A stretch of DNA of 64,000 nt. Source: Tupaia tana (Eukaryota > Chordata > Mammalia > Scandentia > Tupaiidae). Of the stretch, positions 11,499 to 22,349 are shown in pieces. Both the position numbers and the translations under genes were made by a program. The notes beneath the pieces are model-generated. The model saw only the letters and a list, made by a program, of their open reading frames with translations. It made no database searches and was not told the DNA's origin. Each line of letters begins with the position of its first letter. Positions within the stretch are counted from its first letter, which is position 1. The stretch covers positions 3,109,531 to 3,173,530 of the forward strand of contig JAKSZU010000027.1 in NCBI GenBank assembly GCA_026018925.1, in the 5' to 3' direction.

Positions 11499-11660
11499 CC
11501 GGTCCCGGCAGGTGGCGTGGTGGTTAAGGGCGTTGGACTCCCACATGACTGACTATGGTTCGAGTCCTGGGCCTGGTGGCTTGCTTTGTCACTTTCCCTC
11601 TCTCTCTCTCAGTCTATCCCGCTCTGGTCAAATTTTAAAAATAAAAATAAATAAATAAAA
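11499..11660 (+). mobile_element. tRNA-derived SINE, short form
   Basis: CCCGGCAGGTGGCGTGGTGG, GTTAAGGGCGTTGGACTCCC and the B box GGTTCGAGTCC are followed directly by TGGCTTGCTTTGTCACTTTC, a CT run and CTCTGGTCAAATTTT with an AATAAATAAATAAA tail. Confidence 0.92.
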
Positions 11661-11854
11661 GATCAAAGATTTAGCAAGGGAGAAGGGAGGGGGCAGACTA
11701 TAAAAACAACATCAGGAGTCGGAGAGTCTGATGACGGCTATGTGCGAAGGGGGCTGGGAGCTCGGAGGACACACGGTTGTCCCCACTGAAGTGGGCATCG
11801 CACTGGACTCCGAAGTCACACGATGGCGACCAGAAGGGATGGGAAGACACGATA

Positions 11855-12137
11855 CTTTTTTTTCTTTTTTAGAGATTTTTTGCCTTAGGGCAAGTACACT
11901 CACCAAAGACAGAGACAGACAGAGACAGAGACAGAGACAGACACAGTAAGAGGGAAAGTGAGAAGTCACCCCTGGGGGCATGGCCATGATGTAATCCCTT
12001 CTCCTCTATTCTCCTGGGATCTTGGGCACACACGCACATGCGCTCCTGTGAGCTTCAAGCCACTGGGTCTGGGACTCAAACCGTGGTCAGCCATGTGGGA
12101 GCTGAGCGACATACCCACTATGCCATCTGATACACCA
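11855..12137 (-). mobile_element. tRNA-derived SINE, long form
   Basis: A T-rich start is followed by GCCTTAGGGCAAGTACACTC, an AGACAG-type run, GTGAGAAGTCACCCC, CCACTGGGTCTGGGACTC and CATACCCACTATGCCATCTG. It ends only a few bases before another copy in the same orientation. Confidence 0.9.
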
Positions 12138-12144
12138 CCACCCC

Positions 12145-12367
12145 TTTTCTTCAGGTTTTTTTTTCCATAGGGTGCATGTGAGAGAGACAGAAAGTGAGAA
12201 ACCAGCCGCCAGGAGGGATGGCCACACCGCAATCCCTCCTCCTCCATTCTCCTCTCGGGATTCTGGGCACGCACGCTCAAGTGTCTTGAATGATTTTCAA
12301 GCCCCTGGGTCTGGGACTTGAACGGTGGTGGGCCATGTGCGAACCCCACCACCACCTGCTGGCTCCC
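12145..12367 (-). mobile_element. tRNA-derived SINE, long form, internally shortened
   Basis: It starts TTTTTCCATAGGGTGCATGTG and lacks most of the GCTCACCAGAAAGAC segment. It keeps AGAAAGTGAGAAACC, CCCTGGGTCTGGGACTTG and ACCACCTGCTGGCTCCC. It abuts the copy at 11855-12137, which suggests insertion next to an earlier copy's tail. Confidence 0.88.
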
Positions 12368-13390
12368 ACAACGCTATTCTGAAAAAGCGAGGCAACATTT
12401 TAAAAAGTTAAGTTTTCTCACAAAAATCCCTATTGCTGCCTTCTCTTGAAAACAAACCCCCCAAGAAAGGACAGGACCTGGCAAGAGCTGGCGGTACCAG
12501 GGCAGAGCTGGCGCACTGTCTCTCCTTGCTAAGGCCCCCGCTCAGCGAGCCTGGGCCGCCAGCACCTCAGGGCACAAGGCCTGTCTGAGAACGAAGCAGA
12601 GTCTTCCCGACTGCAGACTCGGGCTTCAAGAGGGAGCGCCGGGGTGACGGATGAGCACTCTGACATCCGCTTTCCTGGAAATAAAACGGCAAAAAGCCAA
12701 AGCACTGTGTCTCTGCACCCCTGGCCCTGGGTGCCCAGAGCGGCCCACTCAGCAGTCTGTGCTTGCCGACACGGGCCAGGAGATGCTCTCGGCTGAAGCA
12801 CGAGCCAGGCCAGAAGGGAGCAGCTCGGCGTAGCTCTCGGCGACCACTGCCTCCCCCGCGAATCCCTGGAGGAACCCGGTCTAGAAGGAGGGTCCCAGCG
12901 CCCTGGCTAAGAGAAGCCTCAGTAGACAGAAGCGTGGGCCTGGCCTCGGGGGCTCACCCTGGCCCTCGGCCTCAGCCAGCCCTCACTTCCAGCCCCGGCT
13001 CCCCTGCTTCCAACAGGACTTGGGCTCCAGTCACTCTGGAGAGTCCGAGGTCTGCTGTTCGAGGCCGCCCCATGCCAGGCCCCGCACCTGGGGGCCCTTC
13101 CTACTACACCTCCCCTGTTCCAATTTACCCATTATCCCCCCCCCCCCCCGAGCAAGAAAGACTCCGACCCTCATCTCCGAAAGCACCTCCAGGAACAAGT
13201 TCTTGGTTAGAGATGTAAGCCAAGAGCTGCAGACCTAGCTGGGCAGCAAAGTAATTTGCTTATGTATTTTTCCCAGTCCTCCAGTAGGTAAGTTTCTGGA
13301 AATCTAGCTGCTCCTTGAGTCATCTCTGCACAATGGAGTTACAGAGCACATGCTTTTCTTAGGAAAAAATCTAGCTAAAAGAAGAGGAAT
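12368..13390 (-). other. RFTN1 intron, GC-rich, unassigned
   Basis: The stretch includes a run of 14 C at 13136-13149, a likely polymerase-slippage site. Long open frames at 12760-13240 are composition effects with no recognisable protein. Confidence 0.55.
13136..13149. repeat. C14 homopolymer
   Basis: Fourteen consecutive C on the plus strand in a GC-rich stretch. The length in the assembly should be treated as approximate. Confidence 0.9.
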
Positions 13391-13625
13391 GTGGGACCAG
13401 CGGGTGGTGTAATGGTTACGTCGCTGGACTCCCACATGGCCTACTGCAGCTTGAGTCCCAGACTCGGAGGCTTGAAACTCACACTGGGCACATGTGCGTG
13501 CTCCAAATCCAGAGAGGAGAATGGAGGAGAAGGGACCGTGGCGTGGCCATCTCCCCTGGGGGTGACTTCTCACTTTCTGTCTCTCTGCCTCTGGTGAGCT
13601 CACGTACGCTATAGCAAAAATCTCT
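13391..13625 (+). mobile_element. tRNA-derived SINE, long form, well preserved
   Basis: It opens GGGACCAGCGGGTGGTGTAATGG (A box TGTAATGG). A weakened B box (GCTTGAGTCCC) follows, then GGAGAATGGAGGAGAAGGGA, GGGGGTGACTTCTCAC and ACGCTATAGCAAAAATCTCTC, with an AAAGAAAGG-type tail to about 13660. Confidence 0.95.
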
Positions 13626-13831
13626 CTGAAAGAAAGGAAAGAGAGAAAGAAAGAAAGGGAATATTTACTATTTAAAATGGTGCCAGTTATTCTGCTCTGT
13701 CAGCAGATGTGCCCAGGAATGATTGCAGAGGGGAGACCAAGTCCCTCCCTACCCCCTCATCTCAGTTCCCACGGGAGCCCCTCTGGGGGCAAGGTCTCCT
13801 CATCCTCACGTGCCGTGACCAACACCTTCTA

Positions 13832-13970
13832 TACGAGGGGACTCCAAAAATTCCCTGGAGAAATGGAATGAGAGTACGAGTTTATTTTAGTGCAACGTTT
13901 TTAAAATCTATGCATACTTTTTTCCCCCCGAATGCACATTTCCCATAAACTTTTTAAAGGCCCCTCATGC
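13832..13970 (-). mobile_element. Mariner-like MITE, complete-looking copy
   Basis: The ends are inverted: CGAGGGGACTCCAAAAATTC on the left and CTTTTTAAAGGCCCCTCA on the right. Inside are TTTATTTTAGTGCAACG and ATCTATGCATAC, the complements of motifs in the copies at 29238, 60262 and 61671. The length of about 139 bp and the lack of any coding capacity fit a non-autonomous DNA element. The Tc1/mariner assignment is by resemblance to families I recall from other mammals. Confidence 0.7.
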
Positions 13971-15591
13971 ATCTGGGTCAACTTAGTTCCCCGTGGAGGT
14001 CACTGCTGGAGACAACAATCTGACCTGGTCCTGAAGGAAAACACACATCGGCCATGTAGAAAGATGCCACGCTATGACACTTTGCCGGCACTTAAAGCAA
14101 GGTTTTCCAGGGCAGTTTCGATGCTAAGCATTTTCCACCTCCCCTAAGAGTTTTCAGAGTCTCAGCCCTGCATTAGCTGCAGCTCCTCCACGTGCCCCAC
14201 CTCCTAACCCTAGGTCACAGGGCACTGTCAGCGCCCATGGAGTCCCCTGTGTCCTTGTCCCTGTGCCATGGAGGGCTTACCCCAGGGAACTCGGACCTAA
14301 CTGGCTTCAGCCCATCAGCGAGGAAAGCGATCAGAACGCCCTGACATAAGGCCGTGCGTGGACACGACGAGGCAGCAGCTGAGCCACGGGGCAGCGCAAG
14401 GGGGCTTTCCTACTTAACACCTCCGACCGGAAAAACGGCCGAGAATTAAACCCGCGTTCGTAAACATCAGAAGTGACATTTTAATTATTGACTGTTCTTA
14501 GCCACCAGGCTATGAAATCTCTGGCGATTCGCTCTAAGGAAAATTGCCCAGAAAAAAAAAAAAAAAAAAAGTCGAAGAAGAAGGATAATTTAACTATATT
14601 TAAAATTCAAAGGGAATGCAACTACATTGTCTGCTACAAAAATCACTAAGTGTTCCCCCCCCACAAAAAAAAAGTTGAGAAAAGGAAGAACAAATCCTCT
14701 TTCTACTTATTCGCTAAGTAGTTCATATTCAGCCTTGATCCTGAAGTCGGTTTTCAAAGTAATTCACTACGCTTCGCGTCGGGAACAATTTATAGTTAGG
14801 TGCGTGGTGCGGCCTGCCATCTGAAAGTGATATGGCAGTTATCAGAATTTTCAAAAGAAAAGATCAGATAATTTTTCATGGATTTAAGTGAAATTTGTCA
14901 AAATGGGAATGCTCTCCGAGGGATGTTGTGCACGGAGGACTGCTTCTGGGACGGTTCATTAATAATTTAGCTAGGCTGTCAACGGTGCATTCGGATTACG
15001 CACTAGAGAACTGCGCTAGGAAACATCTCATTGTGAGGCTGACATAAACTCTTCCCACCTCGGGCTTGTTACTCCTGTACTGCCCAAAAGGAACCAGGCC
15101 CTAAAGTTAAAATCTCCCTCCTCCGGAAACATTTCCTTGGTGACCTGCCAGCGGGAGGTGGCATCTCCTTTCCGCAGACTCCCCTGGCATGAAATACGAC
15201 CTTACTTTCTCAGGTAGGCCACAGGGACCTGAGGAGCAGGACCCATGCCCAGCAGGGACCTACCCCTGTACCCTCACCTTCCCAGGAAGTACAGCCCCGA
15301 GCACGCCTTAGGACGAGAGCGAGCCAGCCCGTGTCCGGGGATGCGTGAATGAGGGGGTAACGCGGGGCCTGAGTAGTTTGGTCTTCTTGGTCTCGCTGCA
15401 CCCCCTAACGTGTAGTTAGTTGCTAAAAATCTTTGTGTTCACCTCCCTAACACGACAGGCTGATACCTAAGTTCAAGTGGTCATCCCGCAGCGATTCTGG
15501 ATAAAGAGCTCCATTTGGACCGACGCTAACCTAGAAAGTCTGTCAGCATCTCTTCCAACACGCTGTACTTGGAAAATACTAACCAGGCATT
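13971..15591 (-). other. RFTN1 intron, repeat-free stretch
   Basis: 1.6 kb without a recognised repeat. 14440-15000 is AT-rich with many homeodomain-like ATTA words, apart from an A run at 14551-14570, and is a candidate conserved non-coding block. No exon is found. Confidence 0.5.
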
Positions 15592-15810
15592 GGGCCGGCA
15601 GGAGGGTGTGGGTGTGAAGGTGCTGGGGCCCTACGTGGCTGACTGACTGGTTTCAGTCCTGAACCTGCTGCCTTGAAAATCACGCCAGGAGTGTGTGCGT
15701 GTGTGCCCCAAATCCCGAGAGAAGAGGAGGAGAAAGGGTTGTGGTGTGGCTAGTCCTCCCACGGGGTGATTTCTCATTTTCTCTCTCTGTCCAGCACACT
15801 CACCCCTAAA
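15592..15810 (+). mobile_element. tRNA-derived SINE, long form, diverged
   Basis: The head is TTGGGCCGGCAGGAGGGTGTGG. It has GTTTCAGTCCTGAACC at the B-box position, CCCCAAATCCCGAGAG, GGGGTGATTTCTCATTTTC and TCCAGCACACTCACCCC before an A-rich tail. Confidence 0.85.
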
Positions 15811-16268
15811 CAAAAAAAGTTAAAAAAATAAAAACAACCAGGCATTTACTTCCTTTCTGAGAGTTACATCATTTCATTTAACATCTATAGCTGTTAGAAC
15901 TTTGGCAGACTTGTGAAAAACATCTCTTTAACTGCCCATATTAAGAACGAATACATAAGGCTCCTGTTTTGTTCTTCCTCCTTAAACTCCCTTCTGATGC
16001 AGGAAAACGTTTGTTGTTTTGTGTGCTTCTACTAGTACAAGGGGTCTCTTCCTCATAACACAAAAACATATCATTATTGCACTTTCTAGAAAAGAAAACA
16101 CCTGAGGTTTCAAAATTGTATGTTATTATGACATTATAACATCATAGTAAAATACCAGTAGATAGAAGGGTAGAGGGGGTAAAAGTGGGGGGAGGTTCTC
16201 TTGGTCATTTTTGTCTACTGTACATGGTAAATTACCAACCTTTTGCAGTTTTCAAAAAAATAAGTTTC
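15811..16268 (-). other. RFTN1 intron, AT-rich, unassigned
   Basis: AT-rich sequence with a palindromic-looking patch ATGACATTATAACATCATAG near 16129. No repeat family or exon is recognised. Confidence 0.5.
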
Positions 16269-16540
16269 AGGGAACCAGCAGGTAGCGTAATGGCTATGTC
16301 ACTGGACTCCCATGTTGTCGACCGCAGTTCGCGTCCCGGACCCGGTAGCTTAAAACTCACGCTGGGTGTGTGTGCGTGCGTGCCCAGGATCCCAAGAGGA
16401 GAATGGAGGAGAAGGGATTGTGGCGTGACCATCCCCCCTGGGGGGGGGGTGATTTCTTGCTTTCTATCTCTCTGTCTCTCTCTGTCTGGCGAGCGCACAC
16501 GCCCTATAGCGAAAACCTCTCAAAAATAAATAAATAAAAA
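16269..16540 (+). mobile_element. tRNA-derived SINE, long form, young subgroup
   Basis: GGAACCAGCAGGTAGCGTAATGG carries the A box TAGCGTAATGG, followed by GTCACTGGACTCCCATG, GCCCAGGATCCC, a run of G near 16441, TCTCTCTGTCTGGCGAGCGC and CCCTATAGCGAAAACCTCTC with a short AAATAAATAAATAAAA tail. Confidence 0.95.
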
Positions 16541-16618
16541 TAAGTTTCAAAGAGTAAACACAACGATAACCACTTCATTTCCCTCTCTGTATCTGCTTAT
16601 CAAGAACCAAATGTTCCT

Positions 16619-16870
16619 GGGACCAGCAGTTGGCGTAATGGCAACATCGCTGGACTCCCATGTGGTCGACCACGGTTCATGTTCCGGACCCGGTGGCTTA
16701 AACTCACACCAGGCGCGTGTGCGTGCGTGCCCAAGATCCCGAGAGGAGAATGGAGAAGGGATTGTAGCTTGACCATCCCTCCGGGGGGGTGATTTCTCGC
16801 TTTCTGTCTCTCTCTGTCTTTCTGGTGAGCGTACGCGCCCTATAGCAAAAACCTCTCCAAAAAAAAAAGA
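16619..16870 (+). mobile_element. tRNA-derived SINE, long form, young subgroup
   Basis: GGGACCAGCAGTTGGCGTAATGG opens the element. The B box is mutated (GGTTCATGTTCC). The body is slightly shortened at GAGAATGGAGAAGGG and the end is CCCTATAGCAAAAACCTCTC with A10. It lies about 80 bp beyond the previous copy in the same orientation. Confidence 0.95.
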
Positions 16871-17412
16871 ACAGAATGTTCCTGAAAGCCGTTAAGGTGC
16901 GGTTCAGGCACGCAGAACAGCGTGACCCCACACCAAGGAGACTGCCGTCCACTCTTTCTCGAAAGTTCTCCCGCACACCACGCCTCCTCCCTATACCTTG
17001 GTCCATTTTTCTCTTCTTGAGGGTACATTTACTTTCTCATGCCCTGAACTCAGTAGAAGAATGACTATTTAACCTTCCGGCTCCACTGATGGCTGGAAAC
17101 GGCTATTCCCAAAGTGTGTGCAGGGGGTTCTTAGTCCTGAAGAGCCCCTCTCATCTACGTCATTCCACTGGGGGGCTTAGAGCGGGCACAGGCCTTGCGA
17201 GTCACACCACACCAACCCTCAAGAGCGAGACCCTGAAGGCCCCGATCCTGCACCACTCACGGCAGCCAGTGCGGCCGACCACACAGGCCCTGAAGCTGGG
17301 AGACCCCTGTTCCTTTTCACCTTTCCTGGTGCTCGTGGCTCTCCCTGGGACTACAGTCGTGACCCCCAACTGTGTTTCTGGGTGCCAGACATGCAGCAGA
17401 CAGGACTTAGGT
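16871..17412 (-). other. RFTN1 intron, unassigned
   Basis: Single-copy-looking, moderately GC-rich sequence. No exon or repeat is recognised. Confidence 0.5.
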
Positions 17413-17580
17413 CTCCCAACTCCTGCTCAAGGTGTGGCCCACAGACCAGCCACGTCTGCATCTCCTGGGATGGGTCAGAGTCAGGCGTCAGCCCAGACCT
17501 GCTGTGTAGACTCTGCTCTCTAACAGCATCCCCAGCTGACCTGCAGGGCATTAAAGTTCCCGAGGTGCTGCTCCACAGCA
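17413..17580 (+). mobile_element. MER5-like hAT DNA transposon fragment
   Basis: CTGCTCAAGGTGTGGCCCAC, AGACCAGCCACGTCTGCATC and TCCTGGGATGGG are in the order of MER5A (GTGTGGTCCCCAGACCAGCAGCATC...ACCTGGGA). CAGACCTGCTG and AAAGTTCCCGAGG lie further right. The copy is diverged, so the ends are uncertain. Confidence 0.7.
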
Positions 17581-19179
17581 CAAGGAAAAATGGGAAGACC
17601 CCTCCGGATCATTTATAACCAGCTGACTTCGCGCGGCCTGTGCTAAATCACCTCCGGATGGAATTACCGCGAAGGACACTCCCGAGATCCGGCCCAAGTG
17701 GATGCACCTCCTCTACGCTCTAGGGCCAGCAGGACCCCGGGGCCCAGCGCATGCCTCGTGTCCTCTGTGGCACGGGCCAGCTGTTCTCCTCGGCCTCATT
17801 CCTGGAACGCTGACGACTGGAGGGACTGCTCAGTGCTCACGTGGGGAGACGCTGAGTAGCGGGGGCACCACTCCCCTCAGAGCAAAGGTCGCCTCCCCCA
17901 CGGGTCTCAGAAAGACGCTGCCCGAAGAATCAGGGCCGCAGGAGCGCGGTGGGGTCAGGAGGCAGGCGTGGAGGGTGCCCTCCTGGGGACAGGTGAGAGC
18001 CCTGCCTGCCGCCATCCGTGCGGCCCTAACAAAAACCCCACGCCCGAGCCTCGTGTCCTCACCTCCCAGATGACCATAGTCCCTGTCTCGCAGGCTGGTG
18101 AGAAGGACGCAACGGGAAACCCTGGCACCCAGCCAGCGCTCGGGACGTGAGCCAGTCAGGACACACCCGTGTGTCCCTGCGACACAACCACCATGGCCCT
18201 GGAACAATTTCCTCTCCTGATCGACCCAGATATTGATCCGCAGCCCCTCGACAAAAAGCAAGAGCAGACGTTGAGGAAAGTTCACTCCGCAGGAAGCGCG
18301 GTCACTCTGGGCCTCCGCGAGGACATGCACGGCTCTCACTGTACAGTCCATGCGTGCCGACACAGGCTAAGAGCCCGGGGCTCGATCAGCCGTGAAGAAG
18401 TGACGAGGAGAGGAGCTGGCTCTAGTCACGCAAGCTCAGGCCTCCCGGCACCCTCGTGCGCGCACCAGCCGAGCGCGGTCCACCACGAGTGACTTTCAAG
18501 AGACAGAGAGAGGAGCCGCCACTCTGCCCTCTTTCTCTGTAAAACATGGCCCCTTCCACTCCTCCACGAGAGGTGGCAAAGGACAGATCCGACCTCCTTT
18601 CTGAGACTTCATTTTAATTTTAATTTTTATAAAAGCACCAATACACCCTGTGCTCTCCTCATTGTTTTTTATTTTTTTAATTTCCATTGATATTGCCCCT
18701 TCTAGAAAACTAACCCACCTCTCTCTCTCCAGTTGAGCTCCATCGGAATCTAGGACTAAGCGTTCAACTGGGTAAGACAAAGTGAAAAACACCCCCAAGG
18801 CTTGAAAATCCCAGTTAAGACCAAGTCAGTTAACAGATCTGATTAAGGTGAGATTTTTTTTTCTTCTCCCAAGTGATTGACAGAACTTGCTGTGAATTCA
18901 ACATCTGAAAGTATTTCTAGACCTTGGAGGAAGTTTGTATTAATCTTTAATAAAATTACTGTGTTTTTCAGATGAGAAGTATTATACGCACAGCTGCCTC
19001 ATCCTGGGTGTGCCCTTCTTCAGAGACCTTTCTCTAACTGAGCGAAATCAAAAAAATTAAATGAAAGACAGGCTATAAAGAGAACTCTCTACTCAGAGTC
19101 GGACTAGGTCCTGGGTTTTAGTTGCACGATGTCCTGACACTTCCGCTTTGCCTTTTCCCCCTTGCTTCCTTTCTTTCTT
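17581..19179 (-). other. RFTN1 intron, unassigned
   Basis: 17600-18490 is GC-rich and 18590-19080 AT-rich. No exon-like segment is supported. An AATAAA at 18948 on the plus strand has no associated gene. Confidence 0.5.
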
Positions 19180-19422
19180 TCTTGAAGAGAGATTTTTGCT
19201 ATAAGGCATGAGTGCTCACCAGAGAGACAGAGAGACAGAAAGCGAGAAATCACCAAGGCAGGGTGGTCATGCTACAGTCCCTTCTCCTCCATTCTCCTCT
19301 TGGGATCTTGGGCACGCACGCACACGCACCGGGCATGAGTTTTAAGTCACTGAGGCTGGGATTTGAACCACGGTCAGCCATGTGGGAGTCCAGTGACGGG
19401 ACCATGACGTCATCTGTGGTCT
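19180..19422 (-). mobile_element. tRNA-derived SINE, long form
   Basis: A CTTTCTTTCTT run, then GAGAGATTTTTGCTATAAGGC, AGAGACAGAAAGCGAGAAATC, TGGGATCTTGGGCACGCACG, GGGATTTGAACC (B-box complement) and CAGTGACGGGACCATGACGTC. It sits about 160 bp downstream of the RFTN1 exon donor in the gene's sense orientation. Confidence 0.93.
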
Positions 19423-19581
19423 CTCTCTCTGATCTTCTAGCTCCGGCCCTACCTTCGGAGAGCAGAGGCCCTGGACACAGCACGCCAGTGGCAAGATCCT
19501 ACCCCTTGCCCTCACTTCCTCACCTCCATCCACCGCACCCTAGCCGCCGCGTGATGCTCACCACTCCCCCGCCGGCCTTAC

Positions 19582-19769
19582 CTGTCCGTCTTCTTGATCA
19601 GGATGGCCCTGAAGATGTGCTGGAGGGGCGTCTCCTCCCGCTCGTGAGAGGGCTGCACGAAGGGGTGCAGGGCTGCCAGCGAGAAGCCCTGCTGGTACAG
19701 CTCCAGGAGCTGGGCGGGGCAGGTCTCGCAGGGAGGACAGCCTCACCGCCGAGGACCGGGGCAGCTCCG
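19582..19769 (-). CDS. RFTN1: RFTN1 (raftlin) coding exon with a 1-base insertion that shifts the frame
   Basis: The minus-strand acceptor CCCACAG lies above 19769 and the donor CAG|GTAAGG below 19582. The first codons read (A)ELPRSSAVRLSSLRDLP, matching the raftlin N-terminal region. The rest of the exon matches raftlin in a different frame: AQLLELYQQGFSLAALHPF, then VQPSHEREETPLQHIF, then RAILIKKTDR. The switch lies at plus-strand 19716-19719, where GGGG replaces the expected GGG (CTG CCC GCC CAG on the coding strand). The exon is 188 bp, whereas phase compatibility with the neighbouring exon needs 187. Read literally, the frame runs to the donor and meets TGA a few codons into the exon at 289-397, so the transcript would be a nonsense-mediated decay target. 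Conservation on both sides of the indel favours a homopolymer assembly error over an old pseudogene, but a real allele cannot be excluded. Confidence 0.93.
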
Positions 19770-20125
19770 CTGTGGGGAGAGAGTGCCATCAGAGGCCGCC
19801 AGGATTGCTCGCCCACCCACGCATCCTTCTCCTCTCGCCCAAGGGACCCCCGTTGGTCACCTCCTGTTCCTGTCTTTGCTGTCCTCAAAGAGATCTTAAA
19901 AGCAGCCTGCCAGTTTCCAGCTCACCCAGAGGCACTCCCAACGTGGGTGTCTGAGACCTAGGGTGTGCCTTCTTAGTGGCCACAGTGGGAAGTCCTTTCT
20001 GCACCGAGAAGAAGGAGGAAGGGAAGGAGGGAGAGGGGCACAGGAAAAGAAATGGAAGGGAAGAAGAAAAAGACTACATCCACATTAAAAAAAAAAAAGC
20101 CACGTGGCTAAAAGTAGCCATAAAT
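19770..20125 (-). other. RFTN1 intron flanking the acceptor
   Basis: The plus strand next to the exon reads CTGTGGGG, giving the CCCCACAG acceptor on the minus strand, with a modest pyrimidine tract. No repeat is seen before the SINE at 20126. Confidence 0.7.
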
Positions 20126-20340
20126 GGGGCCGGCTGGTGGCACGGTGGTTAATGTGGCTGGATCCCATATGGCCAACCCTGTGGTTCAAGTCCCGGACCT
20201 GGGCTTGAAAAACACTGTGTGCATGGGTATGCGGACCCCAAGTCCCAGAAGGAGGGAGAGCTGGGGGAGAAGGGGCCGTGGCCGTGAGGAACGCTGTTTC
20301 ATTTCCCTCCGCCCTCTCTGCTCTCTCCTGCGGGAGAGGC
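20126..20340 (+). mobile_element. tRNA-derived SINE, long form
   Basis: GGGGCCGGCTGGTGGCACGG and GTTAATGTGGCTGGATCCC form the head. The B box is GGTTCAAGTCCC. It belongs to a subgroup with GGCTGGATCCCATATGGCC instead of GCTGGACTCCC. Its 3' end is truncated after CTCTCTCCTGCGGG. Confidence 0.88.
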
Positions 20341-20919
20341 GTCTTCCGGCAATATGCGTTTTCAAGCCGCATTCGCAAAGTCAAAGGCAAACTGGAACAA
20401 TAGTTCTACGACACTGAAGGGGGCGACCTCTTAAATGTGTAAAGAAACCATTTACCCTTCCTCCCCCAAACAGGAAAGTGGACAACTACATGAACACACA
20501 ATTGTCTAAAAAGTAAAATTATTTGAAAAGGCCCAGGAATTAACCTTAGAGCCGCGTGGATCAAAACAATAGTTTTACCATTTGGATTCGAAATTCACTT
20601 ATTTTTGAGAAGGCAGACAAGGCTCGAAAGTCCAAAGATACAAATGAATGTTTAGTAAAAAGCCCACGTCCCAGGCCTACCCCCTGCCCCCCAGGTTTCT
20701 CCTAGAGGAAAGCAACATTCTGTTTTTCTGCATACGAGTTAACCATCGCCGAGTTCAGACAGAAGTGAGCAGGCACACGGATCTCCGTCCTCTCTCACAC
20801 AGAAGGCGGTGTGCACGACACACACCCGGCTTCCGCTCAGCCAGCACTGCACCTTCCCGAGGGCCGACCACGGCAGTACTTTCTGATGCCTTTTCACACA
20901 GTGTGTCATGCCATTGGTC
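20341..20919 (-). other. RFTN1 intron, possible outer edge of L1
   Basis: 20341-20640 is unassigned. 20700-20919 may be diverged L1 3' sequence leading into the clear L1 match, but individual phrases are too decayed to be sure. Confidence 0.4.
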
Positions 20920-22345
20920 ACGCAAACTCCTGCTTTTATAATTCCTACCTGGGGTCACGTGTGTGCCCTTAAAGTATATCTAAACAATGAATTCTACATG
21001 TGGAATTGCTGGGTTAAAATGATATGCACTGTGATGCTTTCAAATACTGCCAGATTTCGCCCACAGAGCAGGACAGAGTTGCCCACCACTGGTGACACGG
21101 AGAGGTGCGTCTTTTTCCACGCCCTGACTAATCTCAGTGAGGCCATGATCCCGTGAGATGGAAAAGTATCTCTCCCTTACTGTGTGATTTGTACTTTTTA
21201 TGCAATATTTCGTATTTAAATGCCATACTTCTTTTTCTGTGAACTCCGCGTTATTTTGCCTCGTGTTCTACTGGGCTATTGGTTCTTTTTTCTGTTGGTT
21301 TGTAGGAACAATATACGTGAGGAAATTTAGTTATTATCTGTGATACCAGTTACAGATAACTTTCTATTTGCATTTTTTTGAAGTTTTTATTTTCTCCTAT
21401 GAGAGGTAGGCAGAGAGGAAGAGAGGGGCAGCTCGAACACGGTTTTCCACCGTGAACACGGTAACAGCCCCGGGCATGCGCGTGAGCACCCAGAATGCAC
21501 AGGGAGGCTGCAAGGCGTGAACCCAGGGCCTCTCTATTTAGGTCCGGCCTCACAGAGCACTGTCAGTGCTGTGCTGTTGGCCGGCTCTGTCGTTGGCCTT
21601 CTCACTTTGCATAAGGTAGGCTTTCGCCATAAATAATTCATTTCTATGAGGCGGAATTTATCAATCTTGTTTTTGATGACTTCTGAGTTTTATGTCATAG
21701 CAGAAAGGACTGGGTTTATAGAATAATTCTCCCATGAATTCCTGTAACACATATTTCACTCCCGTGCTTGTAAATCTTTGATCCACTTGGAATTTAGCAT
21801 GCAATATGAATTCGGCATGTCTCCCTGCTCGCAACCCCGCCAGGGGTTTATCCATTTTTTCTCATCGATTTCAGAGGTCCCCTTTATATATTTCTGAATA
21901 TATTTAGGCTTATGACTGATCCGTTCGTCTGCGTGTGTACAACACTACTTTAAATTATGTCAGTTTCATGTTGTGTTTAATATCTGGTTAGCTATTTTCG
22001 GAATCTAGCTTCCTGATTATTTTCTACATGTTCCTAATTTGTTTGTTTTTCCAAATGTTCTTTAAAAATCAGCTCATCCACCGCCCCCCCAAATTTGTTG
22101 ATATTCTTATAGGATCATGTTCAAATTATACTTTAGCTCTGGGAGAATGGACACTCTCACCATGCTGCAAATTCCCACTGGAGATCATAGCATAATTTTT
22201 ATTTATTTAGATCTTCTTCTGAGTCCCTTGGAAGCATATTAAAGTTCTCTTCACATAGATATTACATATTCATCAGATTTATGCCCCGTTGTTTTATATT
22301 TATTGCTACTAAAGTAACAGATTTCCTTTTTTCCATTCCTGTGAT
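20920..22345 (-). mobile_element. Old L1 (L1M/HAL1-type) fragment, minus strand
   Basis: Plus-strand phrases are complements of the L1 ORF2 3' region: TGTGGAATTGCTGGGTTAAA, AATTTATCAATCTTGTTTTTGATG, CTTCTGAGTTTTATGTCATAG, TCTTTGATCCACTTGGAATTT and GGGAGAATGGACACTCTCACC followed by TTATTTAGATCTTCTTCTGAG. Their order places the L1 5' direction to the right. All frames are broken. An unrelated insert of about 220 bp interrupts it near 21372-21590. Confidence 0.88.
21372..21592 (-). mobile_element. Diverged SINE-like insert inside L1
   Basis: A T-rich left edge (TTTTTTTGAAGTTTTTATTTTC), an AGAGAGGAAGAGAGG stretch, GGGCATGCGCGTGAGC, GCGTGAACCCAGGGCC at the B-box position and TTGGCCGGCT at the right edge give the layout of the minus-strand tRNA-SINE. 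Identity is low, so it may be an older relative. It separates two blocks of continuous L1 sequence, so it inserted after the L1. Confidence 0.55.
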
Positions 22346-22349
22346 ACCC

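Noticed and set aside
19212..19961. A 249-codon plus-strand ORF
   Set aside because: It is antisense to a SINE and to the RFTN1 exon. The exon's high GC content keeps the opposite strand open. No protein resemblance.
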